Below, piece after piece: positions 29,977 to 37,777 of a DNA stretch of 56,757 nucleotides. The stretch is from NCBI RefSeq assembly GCF_034427455.1, contig NZ_JAXQNN010000009.1, positions 1 through 56,757 of the forward strand, read 5' to 3'. A model generated the notes under the pieces. The model did no database searches. It was not told where the DNA came from and saw only the letters and a program-made list of their open reading frames with translations. The first letter of the stretch is position 1; the number at the start of each line of letters is the position of its first letter. Source of the DNA: Jeotgalibacillus haloalkalitolerans. Lineage in GTDB: Bacteria > Bacillota > Bacilli > Bacillales > Jeotgalibacillaceae. The position numbers and the translations under genes are program-made.

Positions 29977-30513
29977 ATGAAAGCAACTGGTATAGTGAGA
30001 CGGATTGATGATTTGGGACGCGTTGTGATCCCAAAAGAAATCAGGCGTACGTTAAGGATCCGTGAAGGAGATCCGCTTGAAATCTTTGTAGACCGTGACG
30101 GTGAGATCATCCTGAAAAAATATTCGCCGATTCACGAGCTTGGCAACTTTGCAAAAGAATATGCGGAATCCCTATATGACAGCCTGCACCATGCTGTATT
30201 AATTTGTGACAGAGATCATTTTATCGCAGTAGCAGGCGCTTCGAAAAAAGAGTTTTTAAACCGCAGAATCAGCTCTCACACTGAAGAGATGATGGACGCA
30301 AGAAAAACGATGATGAAAGAAGAACCATTCTCGATTGAGCTGGTTGAGCATAATGAAGAGGATCTGGCTTCACTGGCTGCCTCTCCGATTATTGCTTCCG
30401 GCGATCCGATTGGCGCAGTTCTTGTATTCTCAAAGGATCATGCGCTCACAGAGGTGGATCTGAAGGTATGTGAGACAGCTGCCCGCTTTTTAGGGCGTCA
30501 GATGGAAACTTAA
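29977..30513 (+). CDS. spoVT: Stage V sporulation regulator SpoVT
   Basis: SpoVT tunes sigma-G-dependent genes in the forespore. The 178-residue product has an N-terminal AbrB-type DNA-binding hairpin (1-50, MKATGIVRRIDDLGRVVIPKE) and a C-terminal GAF-like domain (about 55-178), with IASGDPIGAVLVFS near 140. The N-terminus is paralogous to AbrB at 9413. ATG 29977 follows AGGAGAG. It is monocistronic with its own promoter and terminator. Confidence 0.97.
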   Translation: MKATGIVRRIDDLGRVVIPKEIRRTLRIREGDPLEIFVDRDGEIILKKYSPIHELGNFAKEYAESLYDSLHHAVLICDRDHFIAVAGASKKEFLNRRISSHTEEMMDARKTMMKEEPFSIELVEHNEEDLASLAASPIIASGDPIGAVLVFSKDHALTEVDLKVCETAARFLGRQMET

Positions 30514-30544
30514 CCATATCCGGTTCGCCGGATATGGTTTTTTT
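30514..30544 (+). terminator. Terminator after spoVT
   Basis: CCATATCCGG-TTCG-CCGGATATGG, a perfect 10-bp stem with a UUCG tetraloop, followed by seven T. Confidence 0.95.
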
Positions 30545-30610
30545 AGACTGTCTGGCGATGTGGTGACGGTTGTGTCTGGCGGCGGCTAATTCGTTCACGT
30601 TTTTAAACAT

Positions 30611-30755
30611 ATATGACACCTCGAACATTTATTGCGTCACCTTTTGAGTTGATTCTGCCGCCCCCTGTTTTGAGCGGTGGAATTACATCAGCAATTGGAA
30701 TAATTCCATCATCTTTCAGATTAATTCAATCACCTTTTCGTTTTATCGACCCCCC
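30611..30755 (+). repeat. 21-nt-period array, core TTCNATCACC, seven units
   Basis: Cores start at 30611, 30632, 30653, 30683, 30704, 30725 and about 30745, giving steps of 21, 21, 30, 21, 21 and 20 nt. Clean copies are TTGCGTCACCTTTT (30632) and TTCAATCACCTTTT (30725). The 76-codon frame through it (30613-30843) encodes only heptapeptide echoes of the repeat, with no ribosome binding site, and is not a gene. Confidence 0.85.
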
Positions 30756-30922
30756 GGGCGACCCTCACTTACCACCGGCCCTGTCACCCACCAGTCCGCG
30801 CGCCAAAACCGCCAACATCCGCCATCTCCATCTCCAAATATGACCTGAAAAGACATTCCCGCTCCCCTTTGATATAATAAATAATCAGTGAAAGTGATCG
30901 AATTGAAAGCGAGGACAGCCGA

Positions 30923-32497
30923 ATGTCGCAGGCGTCTCAGACAATGATGAAAGGCGCAGCGATTTTGACATTTGCTGCGCTGTTTTCGAAAATACTCAGT
31001 GCGCTCTACCGGGTACCATTTCAAAACCTGACAGGAGACACGGGGTTTTATATTTATCAGCAGATTTATCCGTTTTATGGGCTGTTTATCGCGCTTTGTA
31101 CATATGCTTTTCCTGTTATGGTCTCAAGTATTCTGATTGAACGGCAGGCAGAGCGTGAAAGAGTCTTAAAGCTTCTTACATTATTTTTAGCAGGTGTTGG
31201 GCTTGCGTGGTTTGCCGTTTTATATATTGGCGCCGGGCTGATTGCAGACTTTATGGGGGATCCGCAGCTAAAGCCTTTGATTGAGCTGTCAGCGTGGCCA
31301 TTCTTACTGCTTCCGGTGTTATCAGCCGGAAAGGGATGGTTTCAGTCGGATGGCAATATGGTCCCTTCAGCGATCGCCCAGGTAACCGAGCAGACGATCC
31401 GCGTCATAGCGATAATCGGTACTGCATTTTTGCTGACAAATGCGGGTGCTTCGTTGTATACCGTTGGGGAAGGCGCGGTAATCGGATCCATTGCAGGTGT
31501 CATAGCTGGTGCTCTGGTCCTCGTCTTCTTTATCCAAAAGCACTTTTTTCAAAAGAAAGAGCGGCTGTCATTTGAAAAAGGGGATATGACGCTGCTCAGA
31601 GTGCTCCTTGTCAGAGGGACGGCCATTGCGATGGTCAGCATGCTGCTTGTTCTGTATCAGCTGGTGGACGCACTAAATGTCTATGCACTGCTGACAGGCT
31701 ATACGGGTGACGCTGCTCAGGCAAAGGTGTTAAAAGGAATTTATGATAGGGGGCAGCCGATTGTCCAGATGGGCGTTGTCGCTGCCACTTCACTGTCTCT
31801 TGCGGTTGTACCGGTCATTGCGTCAGATTATGAGCGGAAAAGGTTCAGTCAGGTGAAGCAAAAAGCATCACTTGCAGTAAAAGCCGGGCTGGTCTTTGGG
31901 GCTGCAGCAACGGTTGGATTGATCAGTATCATGAATCCACTCAACCGGTTTCTATTTCAAAATGAAGATGGCTCAGCGGTGCTGTCTGTATTTGCGGCAG
32001 CTGTATTTCTGACCTCAGTCATTTTGACGGTCAACGCGGTGCTGCAGGGAACAGGAAGCTATCATACTGCAGCCTGGACCGCAGCAGGGAGCCTGGTTTT
32101 AAAATATGGATTAAATGTCTTACTCGTGCCGGTTTATGGCACCGGGGGAGCGGCAATTGCAACTGTCTGTTCTTTAATGGCAGTAGCGATTGTTCTGATC
32201 GTGAAAGTATATAAAAAAATCGGTTTACGGCTGTACAAGCCTTTTTATCTTCGTCTTCTGACCGGCCTGATCGTCATGGCAGCAGGTGTAACGCTTTTAC
32301 TGCTGGTATGGACGCCTGAAACAAGGATTTCATCAGGGGCTGCTTCCATCGCTGCAGCCATCATCGGCGCTTATTTATTCTTTAAGGTCAGCTGGTCCCG
32401 GAGTTTGTTTACAAAAGAAGAGGTTGGTCAGATACCGTTTGGGCGGAAGATCGACCGGTTGTTTATAAGAATCGAAAAAGGGGGCAGATCATCTTGA
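30923..32497 (+). CDS. yabM: MVF/MATE-like polysaccharide transporter YabM
   Basis: The 524-residue product is an integral membrane protein with about 14 helices of the MurJ/SpoVB-like flippase superfamily, close to YabM of B. subtilis. Conserved blocks include the N-terminal GAAILTFAALFSKILSALYRVP and FYIYQQIYPFYGLFI. Family members move lipid-linked cell-wall or spore-cortex precursors; which lipid this one uses is not known. ATG 30923 follows GCGAGGA. It overlaps yabN by 4 nt. Confidence 0.92.
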   Translation: MSQASQTMMKGAAILTFAALFSKILSALYRVPFQNLTGDTGFYIYQQIYPFYGLFIALCTYAFPVMVSSILIERQAERERVLKLLTLFLAGVGLAWFAVLYIGAGLIADFMGDPQLKPLIELSAWPFLLLPVLSAGKGWFQSDGNMVPSAIAQVTEQTIRVIAIIGTAFLLTNAGASLYTVGEGAVIGSIAGVIAGALVLVFFIQKHFFQKKERLSFEKGDMTLLRVLLVRGTAIAMVSMLLVLYQLVDALNVYALLTGYTGDAAQAKVLKGIYDRGQPIVQMGVVAATSLSLAVVPVIASDYERKRFSQVKQKASLAVKAGLVFGAAATVGLISIMNPLNRFLFQNEDGSAVLSVFAAAVFLTSVILTVNAVLQGTGSYHTAAWTAAGSLVLKYGLNVLLVPVYGTGGAAIATVCSLMAVAIVLIVKVYKKIGLRLYKPFYLRLLTGLIVMAAGVTLLLLVWTPETRISSGAASIAAAIIGAYLFFKVSWSRSLFTKEEVGQIPFGRKIDRLFIRIEKGGRSS

Positions 32498-33951
32498 ATC
32501 ACATTACAGTTATCGGTCTTGGTGCAGGAGATCTTAATCAGCTGCCACTTGGCGTTTATAAAAAATTGACAGCAGCAACAAAGCTGTATGTCCGCACTGC
32601 AGAGCATCCTGTGCTGGAGGAGCTTTCAGCAGAGGGTGTAACATATGAATCGTTTGACCATATCTATGAAGCGCATGACCGTTTTGAAGAGGTGTACGCA
32701 GATATTACAGAAAAACTCGTTCAGCTGGCTGAAACGGAGCCTGTCCTGTATGCAGTGCCCGGTCATCCGTTAGTGGCAGAGCAGACCGTCCAAAACCTGC
32801 TTTCACTTGAGAAAGAAGGAAAAATCACGCTAACCATTGAGGGTGGACAAAGCTTTCTGGATCCGCTGTTCACTGCAGCAGGGTTTGATCCTGTTGATGG
32901 CTTCCAGCTCCTTGATGGAACTGCGCTTGAAAGCGAATCTGTCAAACCGGACCAGCACGTGATTATCGGGCAGGTATATGACAGCATGACAGCTTCTGAT
33001 GTGAAGCTAGAGCTGATGAATAAATACCCGGATGAACATCTTGTAAAAGTGATTACTGCAGCAGGTTCAGCTGCTGAAGAGATCCGTGAAGTAAAACTTT
33101 ATGAGCTTGACCACGGCATGGCGCTCTCCAACCTGACGAGTGTATATGTACCGCCGCTTGAAAAAGAAGAGGATTTCTACGGGGAATTTTCAAAGCTTAA
33201 AGAAATCATTAAGATTTTAAGAAGTCCGGTCGGATGCCCGTGGGACCGTGAGCAGACCCATGAATCGCTGAAACGTTATCTGATTGAAGAAACGTACGAA
33301 TTCCTTGAAGCGGTTGACCGGGGTGACATTGACGAAATGATTGACGAGCTTGGCGACGTGCTGCTGCAGGTCATGCTGCACGCGCAAATCGGCGAAGACG
33401 ACGGCTATTTTGATATCAGAGACGTGATTCAGGGAGTTTCAGCTAAAATGGTACGCCGTCACCCGCATGTCTTTGCAGATGCGGAAGCAGAGACTGCTGA
33501 AGATGTGACAGACGCCTGGCAGGAAATCAAAAACGAAGAAAAGGGTGGTGCCCCTTCAAGGCTGCTTGAGCATGCCGGAAGCGGTCTCCCTGCTCTGATT
33601 CACGCCTATGAAATTCAGAAGAAAGCTGCAAAAGCAGGCTTTGACTGGGACGATCATTCAGACGCCTGGGATAAGTTTGAAGAAGAATGGCAGGAGTTTC
33701 AGGAGGAAGTGGCAAATGGAGACAAGCAGGCAAGCCTCCGGGAATTCGGAGATGTTCTGTTCGCACTCGTCAATGTCTCAAGATTTCACGGTATTTTCCC
33801 TGAAGAAGCCCTGATGATGGCCAACCAGAAGTTTATCAGCCGTTTTCAATTTGTTGAAGACAGGGTAAATGAATCAGGAAAACCATTTCAAGCATTCAGC
33901 CTGGGAGAGCTTGATGAGTTCTGGAAGCAGGCGAAAAAACACGGACTGTAA
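32494..33951 (+). CDS. yabN: Fused methyltransferase-like / MazG nucleotide pyrophosphohydrolase (YabN)
   Basis: The 485-residue fusion has an N-terminal tetrapyrrole-methylase-like domain (1-~220: VIGLGAGDLNQLPLG, AVPGHPLVAEQT) and a C-terminal MazG half (~228-485) with two helical repeats. The first has EETYEFLEA and ELGDVLLQV, the second EEWQEFQEEV and EFGDVLFALVN, the EExxE and ExxD metal ligands. MazG clears non-canonical NTPs; the role of the N-terminal domain is unknown. TTG 32494 overlaps the yabM stop (TTGA), with GGGGG upstream. Confidence 0.94.
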   Translation: MNHITVIGLGAGDLNQLPLGVYKKLTAATKLYVRTAEHPVLEELSAEGVTYESFDHIYEAHDRFEEVYADITEKLVQLAETEPVLYAVPGHPLVAEQTVQNLLSLEKEGKITLTIEGGQSFLDPLFTAAGFDPVDGFQLLDGTALESESVKPDQHVIIGQVYDSMTASDVKLELMNKYPDEHLVKVITAAGSAAEEIREVKLYELDHGMALSNLTSVYVPPLEKEEDFYGEFSKLKEIIKILRSPVGCPWDREQTHESLKRYLIEETYEFLEAVDRGDIDEMIDELGDVLLQVMLHAQIGEDDGYFDIRDVIQGVSAKMVRRHPHVFADAEAETAEDVTDAWQEIKNEEKGGAPSRLLEHAGSGLPALIHAYEIQKKAAKAGFDWDDHSDAWDKFEEEWQEFQEEVANGDKQASLREFGDVLFALVNVSRFHGIFPEEALMMANQKFISRFQFVEDRVNESGKPFQAFSLGELDEFWKQAKKHGL

Positions 33952-33965
33952 AAGGAGTCGATCAT

Positions 33966-34226
33966 ATGCGTTTAGATAAATTTTTAAAAGTGTCCCGTTT
34001 AATCAAGCGGAGAACACTCGCAAAAGAAGTGGCTGATCAGGGGCGTATCCAGATCAACGGAAATACAGCAAAAGCAAGCGCAACGGTAAAGGAAGGCGAC
34101 GAGCTTGTGATCCGCTTCGGTCAGCGGATCGTGACCCTGTCAGTAGACCGGCTGATGGAAACAACGAAAAAAGAAGAAGCCGGCACGATGTATACGATAA
34201 AAAAAGAAGAGCGTGTGAACGAATAA
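33966..34226 (+). CDS. rqcP: RqcP (YabO), S4-domain ribosome quality-control factor
   Basis: RqcP binds the 50S-nascent chain complex with RqcH and helps add C-terminal alanine tails. The 86-residue protein is essentially one S4 domain: MRLDKFLKVSRLIKRRTLAKE and VKEGDELVIRFG. ATG 33966 follows AAAGGAG. The sigma-E promoter of yabP overlaps its stop codon. Confidence 0.94.
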   Translation: MRLDKFLKVSRLIKRRTLAKEVADQGRIQINGNTAKASATVKEGDELVIRFGQRIVTLSVDRLMETTKKEEAGTMYTIKKEERVNE

Positions 34227-34249
34227 TCAATCTTCACCCGGCATAAAAT
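34221..34249 (+). promoter_or_regulatory. Sigma-E promoter of yabP-yabQ
   Basis: GAATAAT (34221-34227), a 14-nt spacer and CATAAAAT (34242-34249) match the mother-cell consensus KMATATT-N13-14-CATACAHT with about two mismatches. It begins inside the last codons of rqcP. The yabPQ genes are sigma-E-controlled in B. subtilis. Confidence 0.82.
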
Positions 34250-34284
34250 GAGCTAAGGTTTCAATTCTTATGCGGGGTGAGGAC

Positions 34285-34566
34285 ATGCCAATCGAACAAA
34301 AACGTCAGGATCACGAAGTCCGTATGATCGGAAGACTTGAGCTATCTGTGACTGGCGTCAAACAACTTGAAAGCTTTGATCAGGATGAGTTTTTGATAGA
34401 AACAGTGGAAGGGATGCTTTCGATTAAAGGGAGCGGTCTGAAGCTCGTCAACCTGGATCTGGATAAAGGCCTCGTTTCTTTAAAAGGGAAGATTGATGAT
34501 ATTCTTTACCTGGACAGTAAAGCCCAGGAACCTTCAAAAGGGCTGCTTGGAAAACTGTTTAAATGA
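34285..34566 (+). CDS. yabP: Sporulation protein YabP
   Basis: The 93-residue product has the YabP/YqfC fold signature: VTGVKQLESFDQDEFLIETVEG, LSIKGSGLKLVNLDLDKG and a C-terminal GLLGKLFK. In B. subtilis YabP is a mother-cell protein needed for normal sporulation. ATG 34285 is preferred to the longer frame from 34270, because GGGGTGAGG (34273-34281) is then correctly placed. It overlaps yabQ by 4 nt. Confidence 0.93.
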   Translation: MPIEQKRQDHEVRMIGRLELSVTGVKQLESFDQDEFLIETVEGMLSIKGSGLKLVNLDLDKGLVSLKGKIDDILYLDSKAQEPSKGLLGKLFK

Positions 34567-35063
34567 TTGTAGAAGAGCAGCTTCGGATTTTTCTCAGTAT
34601 GATGGCTGCAGGTGTTTTTGTCGGATTTTGCGTCACTTTTTACGAACGCTTTATGACCAGAGGGAAAAAGGGTTTATGGCGCTTCTTCCCTGATCTGCTT
34701 TTCTGGCTCGGACAGGCTCTCATTGTTTTTCTCCTTCTGTTTCAACTGAATGGAGCTGAATTACGCTTTTACATGCTGGTTGCACTACTGGCAGGATTCA
34801 CACTCTACTGGAAGCTTGCAAGGCGACTGACTCTCCGCGTATTTAACTGGCTTTCCTGGCTGACGATTACCATCCTTACGATCCTCTTTCTTCCTTTTAA
34901 AGGGATATGGGCTGTTGTGAAGCTGTTATTTATCGTACTATTTCGATTACTGGCGTTTATATCTAGGCCTTTTCACCCTATTTCACAGTTTCTTCAAAAA
35001 AAATGGTCAATTCTTGCGAAAAAGATAAAAATATGGCTTAATCTGTTATATAATAGGGGATAA
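34563..35063 (+). CDS. yabQ: Sporulation membrane protein YabQ
   Basis: The 166-residue product has four or five hydrophobic segments (near 10-30, 42-62, 65-85, 95-130) and a basic C-terminus, as in YabQ. In B. subtilis it localises to the forespore membranes and is required for cortex formation. ATG 34563 overlaps the yabP stop (ATGA). It is under the same sigma-E promoter. Confidence 0.92.
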   Translation: MIVEEQLRIFLSMMAAGVFVGFCVTFYERFMTRGKKGLWRFFPDLLFWLGQALIVFLLLFQLNGAELRFYMLVALLAGFTLYWKLARRLTLRVFNWLSWLTITILTILFLPFKGIWAVVKLLFIVLFRLLAFISRPFHPISQFLQKKWSILAKKIKIWLNLLYNRG

Positions 35064-35114
35064 ATAAATCGAACTTGCATTCACACGTTGATTAAAAGGG
35101 GGTAAGCAGTTGTT

Positions 35115-35516
35115 ATGGGAAAGCCACGCGTGACATCACTTGAAAATCAATACACAGCAGAACATGAAAGAAAAGAACATAACCGACAGTCACACAGGAA
35201 AAGATTAACCAGACGCCTGACTGCTTTTTTCATTGTGGCAGCTGTTGTCAGCAGTGTGCTTATTTCTTCAATGGTGACGCAGGCCAGCGTATTAGAAGAC
35301 AAACAAACTGAAAGAGCACAACTTGAGCAGAAAATTGTCGAGCTGGATAAGCAGGAAGAGAATTTACGGAATGAAATTGTAAAGCTGAATGATGATGAAT
35401 ACATAGCGAAGCTCGCACGACGGGATTACTTCCTCTCTGATAGCGGAGAAATTATTTTCACCATTCCTGAAGACCAGCCGGCAGCTGAAAAAGAGCAGAA
35501 CGACACGGCTGAATAG
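35115..35516 (+). CDS. divIC: Cell division protein DivIC
   Basis: DivIC (FtsB family) forms the FtsL-DivIC-DivIB divisome subcomplex. The 133-residue protein has a basic cytoplasmic N-terminus (1-35), one transmembrane helix (about 36-57), a coiled coil (about 60-95) and the septum-forming motif YIAKLARRDYFLSDSGEIIF. ATG 35115 follows GGGGG at a distance. A terminator follows. Confidence 0.95.
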   Translation: MGKPRVTSLENQYTAEHERKEHNRQSHRKRLTRRLTAFFIVAAVVSSVLISSMVTQASVLEDKQTERAQLEQKIVELDKQEENLRNEIVKLNDDEYIAKLARRDYFLSDSGEIIFTIPEDQPAAEKEQNDTAE

Positions 35517-35545
35517 TGCATATGATAAAATAAAAACAGCAGATT

Positions 35546-35573
35546 GAGTGTCACGATGTTGACACTCTTTTTT
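35546..35573 (+). terminator. Terminator after divIC
   Basis: GAGTGTCA-CGATGT-TGACACTC followed by six T. Its descending arm overlaps the -35 of the next promoter. Confidence 0.9.
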
Positions 35574-35588
35574 CTGTTTGGCTATAAT
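35559..35588 (+). promoter_or_regulatory. Sigma-A promoter of yabR, overlapping the divIC terminator
   Basis: TTGACA (35559-35564) lies in the terminator's descending arm; an 18-nt spacer including the T-run leads to TATAAT (35583-35588). Confidence 0.8.
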
Positions 35589-35637
35589 GGGAAGTAAGGT
35601 CTATTTTTTATTTATTCTAAGGAGGATCATTTTTTTT

Positions 35638-36087
35638 ATGTCAATCGAAGTAGGCAGCAAAGTAAAGGGTAAAGTGACTGGGATCACTAATTTCGGGGCG
35701 TTCGTTGAATTGCCGGGCGGTTCAACAGGGCTAGTACACATCAGTGAAGTTGCGGATAATTATGTCAAGGACATCAATGACCATCTGACAGTTGGGGACG
35801 AAGTTGAAGTGAAGGTCCTGAACGTAGAAAGCGATGGCAAGATTGGCTTATCAATCCGTAAAGCTAAGGATCAGCCTCAGCAGAGTCAAAGTCAAAGTCG
35901 CCCTCGACCAAATCGTGGAAACGATCAGCGCGGTGGAGGCCGCGGAGGAAATGCCGGTGGACCGCCACGCGGAGAATCTTTTGAACAAAAGATGGCTCGT
36001 TTCCTTAAAGATAGTGAAGACCGTCTGACTTCTCTTAAGCGCCACACAGAATCAAAACGCGGTGGACGCGGAGCGAAAAAAGGTTAA
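35638..36087 (+). CDS. yabR: S1-domain RNA-binding protein YabR
   Basis: The 149-residue product has one S1 OB-fold at the N-terminus (1-~75: SKVKGKVTGITNFGAFVELPGG and GLVHISEVADNYVKDI), then a disordered Gln/Ser/Arg/Gly-rich segment with RGGGRGG, and a helical end (SFEQKMARFLKDSEDRL) followed by a basic RG tail. It is similar to polynucleotide phosphorylase S1 and general stress protein 13. It should bind RNA or ribosomes; its role is unclear. ATG 35638 follows AAGGAGG. The RG-rich part makes it somewhat longer than the B. subtilis protein as I recall it. Confidence 0.92.
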   Translation: MSIEVGSKVKGKVTGITNFGAFVELPGGSTGLVHISEVADNYVKDINDHLTVGDEVEVKVLNVESDGKIGLSIRKAKDQPQQSQSQSRPRPNRGNDQRGGGRGGNAGGPPRGESFEQKMARFLKDSEDRLTSLKRHTESKRGGRGAKKG

Positions 36088-36143
36088 TAGCTGCCGAAAG
36101 TGTTTTTATAGAAGGCATCAATTACAGTGATCATACGATAGAT

Positions 36144-36176
36144 AGCCGGCGTGCATAGAGCACGCCGGCTTTTTTG
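36144..36176 (+). terminator. Terminator after yabR
   Basis: AGCCGGCGTGC-ATAGA-GCACGCCGGCT, a perfect 11-bp stem, followed by five to six T. Confidence 0.95.
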
Positions 36177-36362
36177 CGTTCGATAGGATAAAGCTTATTG
36201 TTGTTTCTGCATAGCTGCAAACTCCTGATGCACGCGGTGACTTCTGCCAGCTGAGCTCCAGGTTGTAAAGCATCCAAATTCAACTAAGTCATGCTGTTAA
36301 AAAGAGGAATTAGCCATTGCACGTCGAAATACATTCAGTAGGATCATTGAGGAGGAATAAAG

Positions 36363-36821
36363 ATGACGATTGATGAATGGCTTGATGAACATAACCAGCA
36401 CTATTTTTCATGGCTTGAGGATTTAAGAGCAATGGACAGCGACGCATTTTTCCAGCCGATTGCAGAAGGGAAGTGGTCACCGGCAGCCATTGTCATGCAC
36501 ATGGCCGCCTGGGATCATTACACACTTGACGATAGAATCCCGCAAATACGTGAGGGTGTCATGCTTGAAAAATTTCCTGACTTTCAGCAGTTTAATGAAC
36601 AGTCGTGGAAAAAAGCAGACAGTGGTCTGAGTCAAAATGAAATCATTGACGAAGCCAGAAATGAACGGGAACTTTTAATGGAGACGGTTCGTACAATGGA
36701 TCAGGACAAGCTGAAAGCAACGTTTTCTATCGGGGATCACTCGATGACAACGACGGGTTATATTACTGGCTTTGCCGGGCATGATCGTCATCATATGAAG
36801 CAGATCGGGGGTGTGAACTAA
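36363..36821 (+). CDS. DinB-like four-helix-bundle protein
   Basis: The 152-residue product fits the DinB/YfiT-like putative metalloenzyme superfamily: WSPAAIVMHMAAWDHYTLDD near 38-57 and FAGHDRHHMKQI at the C-terminus place the three family His ligands. Relatives include thiol-dependent transferases, but no substrate can be assigned. ATG 36363 follows GGAGGAATAAAG. The gene is not part of the B. subtilis neighbourhood as I know it. It is directly followed by a small membrane-protein gene. Confidence 0.8.
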   Translation: MTIDEWLDEHNQHYFSWLEDLRAMDSDAFFQPIAEGKWSPAAIVMHMAAWDHYTLDDRIPQIREGVMLEKFPDFQQFNEQSWKKADSGLSQNEIIDEARNERELLMETVRTMDQDKLKATFSIGDHSMTTTGYITGFAGHDRHHMKQIGGVN

Positions 36822-37055
36822 ATGGATCTGATTGCATTGGTCTCAGTCGTGATGGTGTTTTCGATTCCGCTCACGGCGATTCTTACTTATCATTTTCGAA
36901 AACAGAATCAAAGTAAGTATGAAATGATCGACAAGCAGCTGGAGCTTGAGAAGCTGAAGCACGAGAATTATATGCTTGAGACGGAGAAGCTTCGATTGGA
37001 GCTGGATTTGCGGCAGGGGATCAGAGTGGAAGAGGAGCATAAGCGGTTAAGTTAG
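36822..37055 (+). CDS. 77-residue membrane-anchored coiled-coil protein (unknown)
   Basis: The start codon abuts the stop of the DinB-like gene, with GGGGGTG just upstream, so the two are coupled. Residues 3-23 form one transmembrane helix (DLIALVSVVMVFSIPLTAILTY is slightly longer than the core). Residues 30-70 are a charged coiled coil rich in Lys, Glu and Leu. The plan recalls PspB-like or DUF-type small membrane proteins, but I do not recognise the family. Confidence 0.65.
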   Translation: MDLIALVSVVMVFSIPLTAILTYHFRKQNQSKYEMIDKQLELEKLKHENYMLETEKLRLELDLRQGIRVEEEHKRLS

Positions 37056-37064
37056 CAGTTACAG

Positions 37065-37101
37065 ACAGTACGGGAGAGTGACTCCGTGCTGTTTTTCTGT
37101 T
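37065..37101 (+). terminator. Terminator after the 77-residue membrane protein
   Basis: CAGTACGG-GAGAGTGACT-CCGTGCTG followed by TTTTTCTGTTTT. Confidence 0.8.
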
Positions 37102-37178
37102 TTCTGGCGGGGATGGCGTGTGACAAATAGGTAAGCTGCATCAGGCTGGAAGGTTTAGCGGATGTCGCGTGGTTTTAT

Positions 37179-37356
37179 TTGTGTCACCTTTTAGGTTAAT
37201 TCGATGATCTTTTAGGATGATTGCGTCAGCTTTGGCGTTTATTCCATCACCTTTTTGTAGGATTCGATATGCCGCGGTTATTTCGACCATCTTAAAAATT
37301 AATTCGATCAGCAATCGCGTTATTCAGTCATGTCGACTGTTTATTCTATCACCTTT
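37179..37356 (+). repeat. 21-nt-period array, core TTCNATCACCTTTT, nine units
   Basis: Cores start at 37179, 37200, 37221, 37242, 37263, 37282, 37303, 37323 and 37344; steps are 21, 21, 21, 21, 19, 21, 20 and 21 nt. TTCCATCACCTTTT (37242) and TTCTATCACCTTTT (37344) are the clearest copies. The 80-codon frame 37217-37459 across it has no ribosome binding site and reads only repeat echoes. Confidence 0.88.
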
Positions 37357-37387
37357 TTCAGGACCCGCCGCGCGCTGCATACAAAAA

Positions 37388-37448
37388 AGCGCTCATCCAG
37401 CTCCCAGACCTGAGTCTGTCGGAGCTGAACGAGCGCCTTCCACTTTTC
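37388..37448 (+). repeat. Shortened 120-bp hairpin repeat
   Basis: GCGCTCATCCAGCTCC and GTCGGAGCTGAACGAGCGCC flank a short loop. The element then ends TTCCACTTTTC. The central arms present in the next two copies are missing. Confidence 0.7.
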
Positions 37449-37453
37449 GTATT

Positions 37454-37572
37454 GTCTAGCTTCAGCAGGCAGCTCCTCGAGTCATAAGCCACAATGAGAA
37501 AATGGGGAAGTTCGCCCATTTCTCTCATTGCGTCTTATGCTTGTCGGAGCTAAACGCCTGCTTCCGCTTTTC
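37454..37572 (+). repeat. 120-bp hairpin repeat (copy 2)
   Basis: TGTCTAGCTTCAGCAGGCAGCTCC begins and GTCGGAGCTAAACGCCTGC, then CTTCCGCTTTTCT, end it. Internal arms CATAAGCCACAATGAG / CTCATTGCGTCTTATG and AAATGGG / CCCATTT pair. Confidence 0.8.
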
Positions 37573-37574
37573 TT

Positions 37575-37695
37575 TGTCCAGTTCCAGGCGCTAGCTCCTC
37601 GGATCATAAGCCACGCAGTGAAAACGGGAAAAGGCGCCCGTTTCTCACTCCGCGACTTATGTCTGTCGGAGCTAAACGAGCGCCTTTCACTTTTC
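37575..37695 (+). repeat. 120-bp hairpin repeat (copy 3)
   Basis: It opens TGTCCAGTTCCAGGCGCTAG and closes with GGAGCTAAACGAGCGCC and TTTCACTTTTCT. Internal pairs are CATAAGCCACGCAGTGA / TCACTCCGCGACTTATG and AACGGG / CCCGTT. It adjoins the tRNA-Glu 3' end, so its hairpin may terminate tRNA transcription on the minus strand. Confidence 0.8.
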
Positions 37696-37700
37696 TAATA

Positions 37701-37772
37701 TGACCCGTACGGGATTCGAACCCGTGTTACCGCCGTGAAAGGGCGGTGTCTTAACCACTTGACCAACGGGCC
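37701..37772 (-). tRNA. tRNA-Glu (anticodon TTC)
   Basis: Read on the minus strand the 72-nt cloverleaf starts GGCCCGT and ends ACGGGTC plus discriminator A. The anticodon loop is CTTTCAC (anticodon TTC) and the T loop contains GGGTTCGAATCCC. CCA is not encoded. It is 5 nt downstream of tRNA-Met, so the pair is co-transcribed. Confidence 0.95.
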
Positions 37773-37777
37773 TCGTA

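Noticed and set aside
37217-37459. 80-codon frame before the tRNAs
   Set aside because: It translates the 21-nt array and a hairpin repeat, has no ribosome binding site, and resembles no protein I know.
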